Positions 55,141 through 64,000 of a stretch of DNA of 64,000 bases are shown here, in pieces. Origin of the DNA: Dicyema japonicum (Eukaryota > Dicyemida > Rhombozoa > Dicyemidae); contig RDEW01000006.1 in NCBI GenBank assembly GCA_011109175.1, forward strand, positions 1,386,133-1,450,132, read 5' to 3'. Both the position numbers and the translations under genes were made by a program. The notes below the pieces were generated by a model, which was not told where the DNA came from, ran no database searches, and was given only the letters and a program-made list of their open reading frames with translations. The number at the start of each line of letters is the position of its first letter. Positions within the stretch are counted from its first letter, which is position 1.

Positions 55141-57907
55141 ATGGATGAACTAACTGCTAAATTCAAATCAATATATACACGAGTAAGTTTACGTGGACTT
55201 AAATATAGGCTCAGGAATATCCTAAATCTCAGTGAGGGAGTCATATAGTAACATTTAGATGTCTGTCACTCATTCCCACTGTTCTCGAACATGTCATTGA
55301 CTACTCACTTGAATCTCCCATAGTGAATAAGACGTTTTCACTAAAGTACAACGTGCTATATATTAGAAACAACTCCTCTGAGTTAGCTGATATTGAAGGG
55401 TACCTTCGCAGGTCCAACTGCAGTCAAATATCTATTTCTATACAAAAAGAAGTGTTGGGAAAGAAATTCCGTTTTAGTCTTAAACCTGGGACCGAAGTTG
55501 TTTTCTCCGTGCAATTCAACCCAAAATTTTGTGGAAGTGATAAACAAATCGTCAAATTTGTCTCCAATCTATGTTCTGATATATCAATTTCAATCAATTT
55601 GGAATGTTTAATAAACCCATTACTGAATCAATTAGTGAGGTCATCAGAACCTCCATCAAACGCAGACCTGATCTATTACATTCCTTCAATATCAGCCGTC
55701 CGTCCTAGAAGGAAAGGGTACTATCATATATAACCTTAGGGGACCGCCCAGGAATATACTATTCCAGCCAAGATACACGGGTAATATTGAGGATGAGGAT
55801 TTAATACAAATGGCTGCTACTGGGAACTATGATCCAATTCTCTATCTATTTAAAAATGTAAGAGATTTTGGTGAGGTAAGGGACTGACCCCAACATTGTA
55901 CAAGAAACTACTTGGGATAGCTGTTAGACTGGACCACTATGTGGGACAGATTGAAATGTCCGCCCATGATATTTCCTCAGTAATGGATAAATTCAAAGAG
56001 GGATACTTTGAGGTTGAGTTTCCTGGAATTGTGGATGAGGATTATATAATCGGTCCTGGGGCGAACGATATTTACGTGGAATACTATAATGGGGATAGAT
56101 TGCTGTCCTCGTGTTTGTGTGAATATGTTAAGATTGACAAGGAAGAAGGAATTGTTAGAGTTCGTCCTTCCCTCTTACCAGGAGAAGTTGGTTCATTTAC
56201 TAGAGCCCAACTAAGAGTGAAACAATCAATGTATTATATTTTATTATTCAGAGTTCCAATGAAGTTCTCCTTGTTTGGAATAGACAGACTCTGTGATCAT
56301 ACCATCAATGATGGTTTTATTGTTTGTTATTCATAGTTTTGTTTCCAGTGTCAATCATTCCCGATAGACCATTCGTCGTCCAAGCAATTGATATCCAGGG
56401 TATTTTGCTTTATCAAAGTAGGCCGACCTTTTATTAATTTTTATAATAAAAAATTAAATTGGCGGCAAAAGATGGCGGTTTGTAACATTTTGGAGGGAAA
56501 ATATGGTAGACTTCCATTTATTCTTTTTGGTCCCCCAGGTTGGTTTGGTTGTTATTTGAGGGACTGGTAAGACCACCACAGTGATTGAGAGTATCCTTCA
56601 AATATTCAAATTGATTCCTTCTAGTGTTATTCTAGTGACTGCTCAAACCAACAAATCAGTGGACCAATTGGTGTGATTTGGTGTTATTCCAGGCTCTCAG
56701 ACTAATAAAGACTGGACAGTTTAAGATGGACGAGATTATTCGTTATAACTCCCAAATGAGGTCTCCAGAGGTTATTGTAGTGTGTATTGTAGGATGTTGA
56801 CATAGAACTGAAACCATATTGTTGTGATGCTATTTTATACTCACGAGTGCAATCATTGAGGATAGTATGTACTACATTTGTAAAATCATCTGTATTTTCA
56901 TCAATTAATGATGGGAAATTCTTTACTCATTTGTTTGTGGATGAGGCCAGTCAGTGCGCAGAGGCTAGCACTCTTATATCAATAAATCTACTCAAATCTG
57001 ACGGAAAGGTACCTTTAAACTTATTGTAGCTAATATTGGCTGGTGATCCTCATCAACTGGGTCCTCTTACCACTATTACCAACGACTATGTGGCTTCTAT
57101 TATTACAAACTCATTACTACACAGACTTATTGGCAATAAGCTATACAGTAAGGTTACTCACAAACATACTGAGTTTGGGGGATATAATCCTATTCTGGTT
57201 ATTTTGTGTATTTACTCCCAGATCGTTAAGTTGGTCGAAAATTATAGGAATTTTGAAGTTCTTGTGAGTTTCTTTTCCAATTTATTTTATGATAATGAGT
57301 TAATAACAAAGACGTGTTTGGCTGACAATAATAGGTGTCATGACTTTCAGTTTTTGAGAAACAAAAATTTTCCTCTTTTGATTCACGGAGTTTGTGGACA
57401 GGACTACTTGCCTGAGAATTCTACATCATTTGTTAATGTTTATGAAGCCATTACCGTCATTGATTACATTAAACAGATTATTAATCATGGAATTCCTCCT
57501 CATTTGATTGCTGTTATTTCCTTCTACAAGAAACAGGTCATGTTCATCAAACGGATGCTTGCCAATTTATCCACGGCCGAGGAACAGATTGAGTGTCAGA
57601 CCATTGAAAAGTTTCAGGGATCTGAGAAAACTGTCGTCATTCTCTCTGCCGTTGCTTTGTTTGTGACTTTTAGGTGAGGACAGCCAGGAAACACACCACC
57701 TATGACAAGAAATTCTCATTAAAGTTTTTGTTTAACGCAAAGAGGTTTAATGTGGCCATTTCGAGGGCCATTTCAATGCTTATTGTGATTGGTGATCCTA
57801 ATGTTATGAAATGCGTAATTTTTGTGTTATTCTAGAATAATGAATGGTCAGAGTTGCTTAATTACTGCAGGAAGAATAATTCCTATATTGGATGTAGTAT
57901 TGATTAG
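55141..57907 (+). CDS. MOV10/Armitage-type SF1 RNA helicase
   Basis: UPF1-like RNA helicase of the MOV10 group, which acts in small-RNA pathways and retroelement control in animals. From ATG 55141 an N-terminal Ig/ASH-like region (YNVLYIRNNSSELADIEG), then a stalk domain with LTPTLYKKLLG, and RecA motifs: LFGPPGTGKTTTVIES (I), LVTAQTNKSVDQL (Ia), HLFVDEASQCAEAS (II), LAGDPHQLGPL (III), KLVENYRN (IV), VISFYKKQV, TIEKFQGSEKTVVILSAV (V) and RFNVAISRAISMLIVIGDP (VI). Stop 57905-57907. Thirteen introns of 16-27 nt: 55183-55208, 55232-55258, 55718-55739, 55858-55880, 56314-56336, 56400-56418, 56539-56560, 56671-56692, 56777-56792, 57009-57029, 57198-57221, 57651-57673, 57815-57835. Motif II is DEAS rather than DEAG. 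Looks intact. MOV10 versus MOV10L1/Armi is not resolved. Confidence 0.93.
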
Positions 57908-58039
57908 ATATCACATTTTTTATTTCTTGGTTAATTAATCTTCTCTATTACTATTCCTTTATTATTTAATGGACCTGTTTTCCATCATTCCTACACAAAC
58001 CGCCGGCTTCATATATAAGACAACTTTTATCGCCTTCTG

Positions 58040-59100
58040 TCTGAGAGACCTTCCTTCTTCCTATAGGCGAGTGGGTGAAAACCGTCGATCTGGTCACCAC
58101 AGATATAAAACGCAAATCTTAAGTCCAAGACATTATGAAACACAAAATAAGCTCCCCGTTTGGGACGGTGTTGAATCAGGCTCCAATCTCCGGAGATTTT
58201 GAGAATTGGAAGGAGAAACAAATAAGGACGATTACAAGTCTCCCTCAGATGGATTGGTGTCCGAATCAATGAGAATTGGAAAGAGGAACAAATAAGGACG
58301 ATTACAAGTCTCCCTCAGGTGGATGGTGTCCGAATCAATGAGAATTGGAAAGAGGAACAAATAAGGACGATTACAAGTCTCCTCAGGTGGATGGTGTCCG
58401 AATCAATGAGAATTGGAAAGAGGAACAAATAGGACGATTACAAGTCTCCCTCAGGTGGATGGTGTCCGAATCAATGAGAATTGGAAAGAGGAACAAATAA
58501 GGACGATTACAAGTCTCCCTCAGGTGGATGGTGTCCGAATCAATGAGAAATTGGAAAGAGGAACAAATAAGGACGATTACAAGTCTCCCTCAGGTGGATG
58601 GTGTCCGAATCAATGAGAATTGGAAAGAGGAACAAATAAGGACGATTACAAGTCTCCCTCAGGTGGATGTGTCCGAATCAATGAGAATTGGAAAGAGGAA
58701 CAAATAAGGACGATTACAAGTCTCCCTCAGGTGGATGGTGTCCGAATCAATGGAATTGGAAGGAAGGGAACAAATAAGGACGATTACAAGTCTCCCTCAG
58801 GTGGATGGTGTCCGAATCAATGAGAATTGGAAGAGGAACAAATAAGGACGATTACAAGTCTCCCTCAGGTGGATGGTGTCCGAATCAATGAGAATTCGAG
58901 AAGAGAGTTTAGAATCTTCATGACAAAACACTAAGATACGTGAGGAAAAAACATCCGCAAAGCAGAAAATTTCATTGGCAGGCCTGTGACGTATCATCAA
59001 GATACATTCGACTGCCGAACGACAATCGATGTGTTGGTAAAAATAGGGTGGCGTCCTGAGGATATATGCAGCTATAGTGAGACTAGTAAGGAAAAATAAT
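58040..59100 (-). mobile_element. Family C fragment carrying an internal minisatellite
   Basis: Two pieces of the family C C-terminal half flank the 69-bp array. 58900-59060 gives AAYILRTPPYF (compare YVLRTASYF in the copy at 35040-37640); 58040-58160 gives YICGDQIDGFHPLAYRKK (compare RRGDQIDCFGLHPLSC). In the intact order these are about 150 residues apart, so the array sits where the intervening region should be. Stops and shifts elsewhere. I infer that the repeats expanded from element sequence, but no single-copy unit is visible in the other C copies. Confidence 0.68.
58201..58893. repeat. 69-bp minisatellite, about 10 units
   Basis: The unit is 69 bp: GAGAATTGGAAAGAGGAACA, AATAAGGACGATTACAAGTC, TCCCTCAGGTGGATGGTGTC, CGAATCAAT. 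Ten consecutive copies are recognisable. Several carry single-base gains or losses (GGATGTGTC for GGATGGTGTC, AAATAGGACG for AAATAAGGACG, ATTGGAAGG changes near 58755). Length 69 is a multiple of 3, so the minus strand encodes a 23-residue repeat (LRETCNRPYLFL) where no indel intervenes. It sits inside a family C remnant. Not CRISPR: the whole unit repeats, with no variable spacers. Confidence 0.9.
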
Positions 59101-59299
59101 GAGGTATGTTGGTCGAGTAAAATTAATTATTTTTTTCAGTAAAGACAATTTTACAGGGTTTTCACTTCAAAGTGAGAACTTATTCACATCAATGTGAGAA
59201 TCATTCACATCAAAATGAGAATTATTTTAATTGAAATTAAATAAATTTTAATCTTTGTAACTATAAATATTAAAAAAATTGTCTGATGAATATAGGCGT

Positions 59300-59460
59300 T
59301 TTATTATTAATATGTATTCCAATGGTAGTAGTCTGGCGGAACTTGGCATCGGACAGGAGGGGATGGGAAAGGCTAATTAAGAGGATTGTTCGGACGCGGC
59401 ACGAATAGAATTATAGTTTATATGATTCTATGTAGTTGCTTATAATAATAATATTCCAAT
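59300..59460 (+). mobile_element. Family B (RTE-like) 3' end
   Basis: Encodes MVVVWRNLASDRRGWERLI, the usual RTE C-terminus (L-x-x-L-A-x-D-R-x-x-W-R-x-L), then an AATTATAGTTTATATG 3' UTR and an (ATA)n tail at about 59442-59455. Nothing upstream of this C-terminus remains. Confidence 0.75.
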
Positions 59461-59559
59461 GGATCCACAAAAGAAATAAACATGAGAAAATCAAATGCCA
59501 CTGACGCTAATACGATAAAAGCCCTTCAGGGCGAAAGGCAACGTGTCAGAAGAAAAACT

Positions 59560-60352
59560 CAAGAATAACAGAAGCCACAGACCAGATGCGATAAACCTAG
59601 AATTACTGGAATACGGCCCTGACCCCCTTTTTGAAAAAAATCGCTACACTACTAAATGAAATGTTTTCAACTAACTCAACTCTACCTCTGGGTACGGGAC
59701 TACTAATCCTCATACAAAAAACCAACAAAAACAGAGGACCGCTCGAAAATTTGCGACCCATCATACTACTAAATTCATTACGCAAAGTCTTGGCGAACAT
59801 TGTGTTTGAACGAATAAAAGGATCTGCTTACAAATACCTACCAGATAATCAAAGTGGTTTTCGAGAAGGGAGATCCACAGCTGATGTGGTCTGGAGTCAC
59901 AGATGGAGGTGTGCAACATATCAAAGATACCGTAACGCCACCAATATTCTGGGAATTGACCTATCAAGAGCTTTTGATACGGTTAACAGAACAAATTAAT
60001 GGGGGTACTGGGCGGATTTCTTGATGAGTTGAGTCTAAGGATGACCCGAATTCTACTTTCCAACATTGAGCTCCATGTGAGAGTCGGAAAGACCTATTCA
60101 AGAAAATTTAAAACAAACACGGGCACTCCACAAGGAGACTCTCTTTCTCCTCTACTATTCACAACTTATTTGGAAGCCGCTATGAGGGAACCTAGACCCT
60201 TATACCAAGGAAAGACGGAAGAAGTGATCTACGCGGACGATGTAGACCTAATTTCTGAAGACAAAGAGATCCTGGAAAACCTATTAGAAAAAGCACCAGA
60301 TGTAGTAGGGAAAGTTGAAGGAACTTCCCCATGTCCCAGCGTTGTACAGTAG
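59560..60352 (+). mobile_element. Family B (RTE-like) RT domain, 5' and 3' truncated
   Basis: One frame (59631-59999) reads NSTLPLGTGLLILIQKTNKN, LRPIILLNSLRKVLANI, SGFREGRSTADVVWSHRW and GIDLSRAFDTVNR. A stop at 59998-60000 precedes the next frame (60020-60352) with TNTGTPQGDSLSPLLFTTY, the catalytic box VIYADDVDLIS and EILENLLEKAP. These are closely parallel to the family B copy at 48780-51785, with fewer lesions in the RT core. There is no endonuclease and no 3' tail. Confidence 0.8.
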
Positions 60353-60672
60353 GATCGGTTTCACAAAGGCGAGTGAGTTAATGATTGAGGTGTCTGTATT
60401 AAGTGTATTCCAAGAGTCACAGTCACATAGACAAGTTTTTCAGAAGGACAGTAATCGATCGGGGTAATGATACAGTGAAGTTAAATGGTGATGAAAATAA
60501 AGCATAAATTACTAAATGAAAATTAAAATGTCTTCAATCTGAATAATCAGTCACCAAATTATGTCTCACAAATATAAAATACAAATGCGAGGAGATCAAC
60601 TAGTAATCTACTAAAAATATATTTAATAAAACCAACAGACAGGTGAACTCTAGGTACATAGTCGAAATTGAT
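60353..60672. other. Spacer between retroelement and tRNA gene
   Basis: No feature recognised in this stretch, which is AT-rich near the tRNA gene. Confidence 0.35.
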
Positions 60673-60744
60673 CCCCGAGTAGCTCAGCGGAAGAGCGTTA
60701 GACTGAAGATTTAAAGGTCGTTGGCTCAACTCCGACTTCGGGCA
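60673..60744 (+). tRNA. tRNA-Phe (anticodon GAA)
   Basis: A 72-nt cloverleaf. Acceptor CCCCGAG/TTCGGGC (first pair C-C mismatched, the rest paired), D arm GCTC-AGCGGAA-GAGC with the conserved GG, anticodon stem TTAGA/TTTAA around CTGAAGA (anticodon GAA at 60705-60707), variable loop AGGTC, T stem GTTGG/CCGAC. The loop CTCAACT has C where T54 is almost invariant. A TTTT Pol III stop follows at about 60748. No intron. The T54 change and end mismatch mean it could be a decayed copy, but all stems are otherwise sound. Confidence 0.85.
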
Positions 60745-61130
60745 TTAGTTTTATTATTATTTTGACACCTCAGTAATATTTGGCCCATAAGTGGACGATC
60801 CTTTTTGTCAGATCGACTATTGATGGAATACAAAATTCCTCAAGAATAAGAATAAACACGTGACCATAACATAATTGTGTTCTGCCATTTAAATTATTCA
60901 TCTTCATTTGAGTTGTCTAGTCCACTCCAAATAATATATTCTGATAAACATGTGAAGGACCACCAGATGTCTCTAATTTAACGTCTTTCTGTAACAGAGG
61001 GACTAAATCGATTATATTCATTAGTTAACCTCACTCAATGACTAAAGTTTATAGACCAATCGCTCATTTTCCACATGGAAATTTTGAAATGAAAAAAATC
61101 AAAATACTACTGTAACACCAAACTAACTCA
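60745..61130. other. Intergenic, no gene recognised
   Basis: AT-rich sequence downstream of the tRNA terminator, without recognisable features. Confidence 0.35.
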
Positions 61131-61356
61131 TCACTTGATCCCAGCATATTCTAACAGAGACCTCAACTTGGCCCGATGCTCCTTTCTCATGCACATATAA
61201 GCAAGGCCATATAGCTGTATGTTCGTACTCTCATGAGAACGTTCTAAAAATTCTTTTTTGGCTAGCTTCGATCTTCAAGAAATTATTTTAAGAAATGAAT
61301 GTGGGGCATGCATAAGATTAGTTACCGATCTTTCATAACCCCGAGAGACATTTCCA
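61131..61356 (-). mobile_element. Possible family A C-terminal relic or small unknown gene
   Basis: An exon ending YMCMRKEHRAKLRSLLEY-AGIK stop (tga 61131-61133) resembles the family A C-terminus FRKAHRKKMRHLME-AAGIT (47283-47340): R-K-x-H-R-x-K-x-R-x-L-x-E-x-A-G-I. A GT-AG model with a 53-nt intron (61273-61325) extends it to ATG 61354-61356 as a 57-residue protein. Because of the shared C-terminal motif I favour a retroelement relic, but the open 57-residue model is not excluded. Confidence 0.35.
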
Positions 61357-61394
61357 TACTTTGGTCTTCTTTTTAAATTTTTTTATTACATTCG

Positions 61395-62990
61395 TATTCC
61401 TTGCCGATTTCCTTACCGACTTCAATTGCAGAGGACTTAACCTCACAAGAAACACCTACTGGCATGGTACTAGCAAAATACAACATTCCAGTCTGCTGTC
61501 TACAAGAGACAAAAACAACCTTACAATGTACAGAACTGTATGGAAAATTTCACCTATTTACCTTCACATCGGCCTGCCGACATTATGGTCTCGAATTTAT
61601 GGTCCATCAGGATCTGATTCACTTTGTTACAAGAGTGTGGGCAGAATCTGACAGTGTCGCAGTGCTGCATATCAAATAAAATCAACTCAGTCATTTATTA
61701 TAAATGTATATGCACGGCTTTCAACATACTCTTATGCAGTACTTATTTCAAGCACTCAGCAAGACACAGATCACTTGGGTTGGCACCAGAAGAGACAAAT
61801 CTGCCAACACAATCCGAATATACAACCAGATTGACTACATTCTCTGCAATCAACATCAGAATGCCCTCATGCGAATTAGAAGTCATACGACAGACTTGAA
61901 ACTAGCAGCGATCACAAACTTGTTGTCGCTCGGCTAATACTAAACAGAATTCATGGAATACAAGGAAAACGCAAAGGTATCGCCTCAGTACGATACGACA
62001 AGGGGAGACTACGTTATGAAGAATCTACCAATCTTCGATATAGTACAACTCTGAGAAACATTGTTAACTCTATTAACAAAAATCAACCAGCAAATAAAGT
62101 ATGGAAAGAAATAGTCGTTGCTATACAAAAAGCAGCCTGTAGTGTTTTGGGTCCTATCCCCAAACCCAGTCACAAACAAAGCAGTCCGGATATAAGACGA
62201 ATTTCTGTAATACAAAAAAAGCTCAGGCTTCGATCCGAAAATACAAGTGCATCGGAAAAAATCAACGAGTTCCGCACCCAGAGAGGCAGATTCCTAATAA
62301 AGAACAAACAAATACAAAAATTCTTTGCCAGAAGTGAAGCAGAAAATCAAATTTTTGAATAAAAAATTATAAAAATGGAACAATTATGTTTAATGCAATT
62401 CGCTTTCTTAACAGAGGAAGGAGTTCGGCCTCGATACTGTCAACGATAACCTCGGCCGTACTGTTATTGGGGACATTAATAAAGCTAATATAATAGTTTG
62501 ACCTTCTATTCAATATGCACAGCGAACCTGACAACAAAATGAAACAACTGAAACCTGACAAATACACTTTATTTCTCCAATAAACAGTTTGGTAGCTCTT
62601 CAATCAAAAACTAAACACCGGAAGATTTGCAGGACCAGACAATGTCCCAGCAGAACTTTTAAAACACACCCTGGAGGAGCTAGCCAAAATGATCATCAAT
62701 TTTTTGAATCGGTCTCTCCAGAAAGACAATACGTTGGAACTGGGAAATGGTGGCTAATACCTCTACAAAAACCCGGGAAAGTTAAAGGTCCCCTTTGCCA
62801 CCTTAGACCAATAATTCTACTAACTTCCATACGCAAAACACTGTCTCTCATTTTTTTACACCAGATAAAAAACAAAGTGAACAAATTCCTGTCCCCCGGC
62901 CAAAATGGATTTTGGACAGGCAAGGGTATATGTAGTGTGGGGAATAGATGGTATTGTGTTTTATGCCAAAAGTATAAAAATCTATTGAAA
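61395..62990 (+). mobile_element. Family B (RTE-like) retroelement, decayed copy
   Basis: Endonuclease in pieces: YNIPVCCLQETKT (61480), YGLEFMVHQDLI, RIYNQIDYILCN (61820) and DHKLVVARL (about 61920 in shifted frame). A long charged linker (LRLRSENTSASEKINE, 62220) precedes RT pieces: FAGPDNVPAELLKHTLEEL (62610) and an RPIIL-type segment (62810), then KNKVNKFLSPGQNGF (62870). The catalytic part is lost where a minus-strand family D fragment takes over near 63010. The order matches 48780-51785. Confidence 0.75.
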
Positions 62991-63009
62991 TACTTAAATA
63001 TAGTCCTTC

Positions 63010-64000
63010 CTTATTGGCTGTCAGCACAGCAACATTGTTTTCTCTGAGTACTCCAAGGATAATAACATCAATCTCATCATACTCTTTGGGCTCAAACTCC
63101 ACAACACATATGTAGTTATTTAGCAACAAGACAGCATATTATTTAATACTAGAAACAAACCTCTTGCATTTAGAGACGTCTTACATAATAACGCTGCTCT
63201 TCTAAGAATACCTTCAGTAATTGGTCGCTTTGTCTCAGGCATTATAAGGGATTTTGGAGTTTTGGTAACATCCAGATACATACATCCTTCGTGTTTCTCT
63301 AGGACTTTTACAAACTCGCTACATATTTGCGTGTTATCGCAGACTTTGAATAATTCAAATCTAGTACTATACTTTCAAAAAAATCCCTGGCACAGACCCC
63401 CATGGAGTAGTTCCCCGACTGTTCGAACATACATCTTCAGGTCAGCAATAAAAAGGTGATTTGTACTGAAATACCCTCACAATGAACTGGTATTTGCTCA
63501 AACCGGTCATTAAGGCGGCGAATCATGCTCCAAACAGAGAAAAAGAGCAGCGGAGACATGCAATCCCCTGAAGGATCCCCCTCTTGAGTTTTACCTCCTA
63601 TCCGGTGCTTATAGTTTAGATGAATACTCCACTTATTCATCACAGCTACTACGAAGCTGATGAACCACACAGGCATACGCACAGTACCCAACTGATTAAC
63701 GGAAAGAATGCTATTTGCTTCTACAAAGCTCCAAACCTCATTAGCCACCAATTTGGTCATCAGTTTATACATGGTTGGAGTGCAGGTCATCGGTCGATAT
63801 CTGCAGCAGACTGAGGGTTTGTCCAGTTTTGGGATCAAATAAATTGTCTCACTGCAGGTCCAATCAGGAATCGTTTCCGGGTTAGTGATGCATTTCTGTA
63901 ATACACCACACATAGACTCGTGCAGTGAAGTGCATTTTTTGATAAAGAAATTACAAACTTTATCTACCCCGGTCGTTTTCCAATCAGGGAGACACCTCAC
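63010..64000 (-). mobile_element. Family D (R4/NeSL-like) RT, continues past window end
   Basis: From the right edge in sense: RCLPDWKTTGVDKVCNFFIK, ETIPDWTCSETIYLIPKLDK, CRYRPMTCTPTMYKLMTK, SVNQLGTVR, then EGDPSGDCMSPLLFF (187-residue open frame, 63437-64000). The catalytic segment reads HLFIADLKMYV (about 63420-63450; F/YMDD became FIAD), then LLHGG. Further downstream are KVLEKHEGCMYLDVT and ETKRPITEGILRRAA (63180-63340), and the REYWDEID-like part. W-K-x-x-G-x-D and R-Y-R-P-x-T-C-x-x-T-x-Y-K match the R4/NeSL type. The catalytic change and frame breaks indicate an inactive copy. Confidence 0.8.

Noticed and set aside
58201-58893. Regular direct repeats that could be taken for a CRISPR array
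   Set aside because: The full 69-bp unit repeats without variable spacers, in animal DNA and inside a retroelement remnant. It is a minisatellite.
61131-61356. A 57-residue, two-exon gene model
   Set aside because: Attractive because splicing gives a clean ATG-to-stop frame, but its last 19 residues follow the family A C-terminus, so a relic is more likely. Kept only as a low-confidence feature.

Overview
The window reads as AT-rich nuclear DNA of a small-genomed animal. Protein genes have animal character: a TRPA1-type channel, a SIX-class homeobox, SEC63, NXT (p15), ribosomal protein S13, a KE4-type ZIP transporter, casein kinase 2 alpha, an ARF-like GTPase and a MOV10-type helicase. Nearly all are split by spliceosomal introns of only about 16-27 nt. 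Ultra-short introns in a bilaterian gene set are what is reported for dicyemid mesozoans, so I infer a dicyemid or similarly reduced animal. That assignment is inference from intron size and gene content, not from a marker gene.

Layout: 1-5096 holds the TRPA1-like channel (+, 5' end outside the window) and SEC63 (-), end to end. 5100-20100 is mostly transposon debris around NXT (7387-7839, -). RPS13 lies at 20116-20646 (-). 20700-26000 is a mosaic of SINEs, hAT and foldback elements and retroelement pieces, followed by the ZIP transporter (26011-26887, -). CK2 alpha is at 31560-32667 (+). 33470-37640 holds two inverted copies of a PHD-finger retroelement. An ARF-like GTPase is at 38662-39256 (-). 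The SIX gene is at about 44533-45231 (-), the MOV10-like helicase at 55141-57907 (+) and a tRNA-Phe(GAA) gene at 60673-60744 (+).

Well over half of the window is mobile DNA. I distinguish five non-LTR retroelement families, with working names used below. A: endonuclease plus reverse transcriptase (RT), one copy carrying a 2A-type peptide, with a conserved 3' hairpin. B: RTE-like, with (TAA)n-type tails. C: N-terminal PHD-like finger, RT, and a C-terminal zinc/nuclease-like domain. D: R4/NeSL-like, with CCHC finger and restriction-like endonuclease. E: a further RT family seen once. There are also hAT remnants with target-site duplications, a foldback element, tRNA-headed SINEs, a Ty3/Gypsy-like integrase tail and two minisatellites (54 and 69 bp).

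Host genes and transposons are interleaved on both strands with no operon logic. The only functional link I would draw is that a MOV10-type helicase, a family known for restraining retroelements, sits in a very retroelement-rich region. Several conserved domains (SEC63 J domain, ZIP first membrane segment, SIX domain) carry isolated one-base frame breaks that introns do not explain. Base errors in the assembly are the simplest cause, so exon joins there should be treated as provisional.
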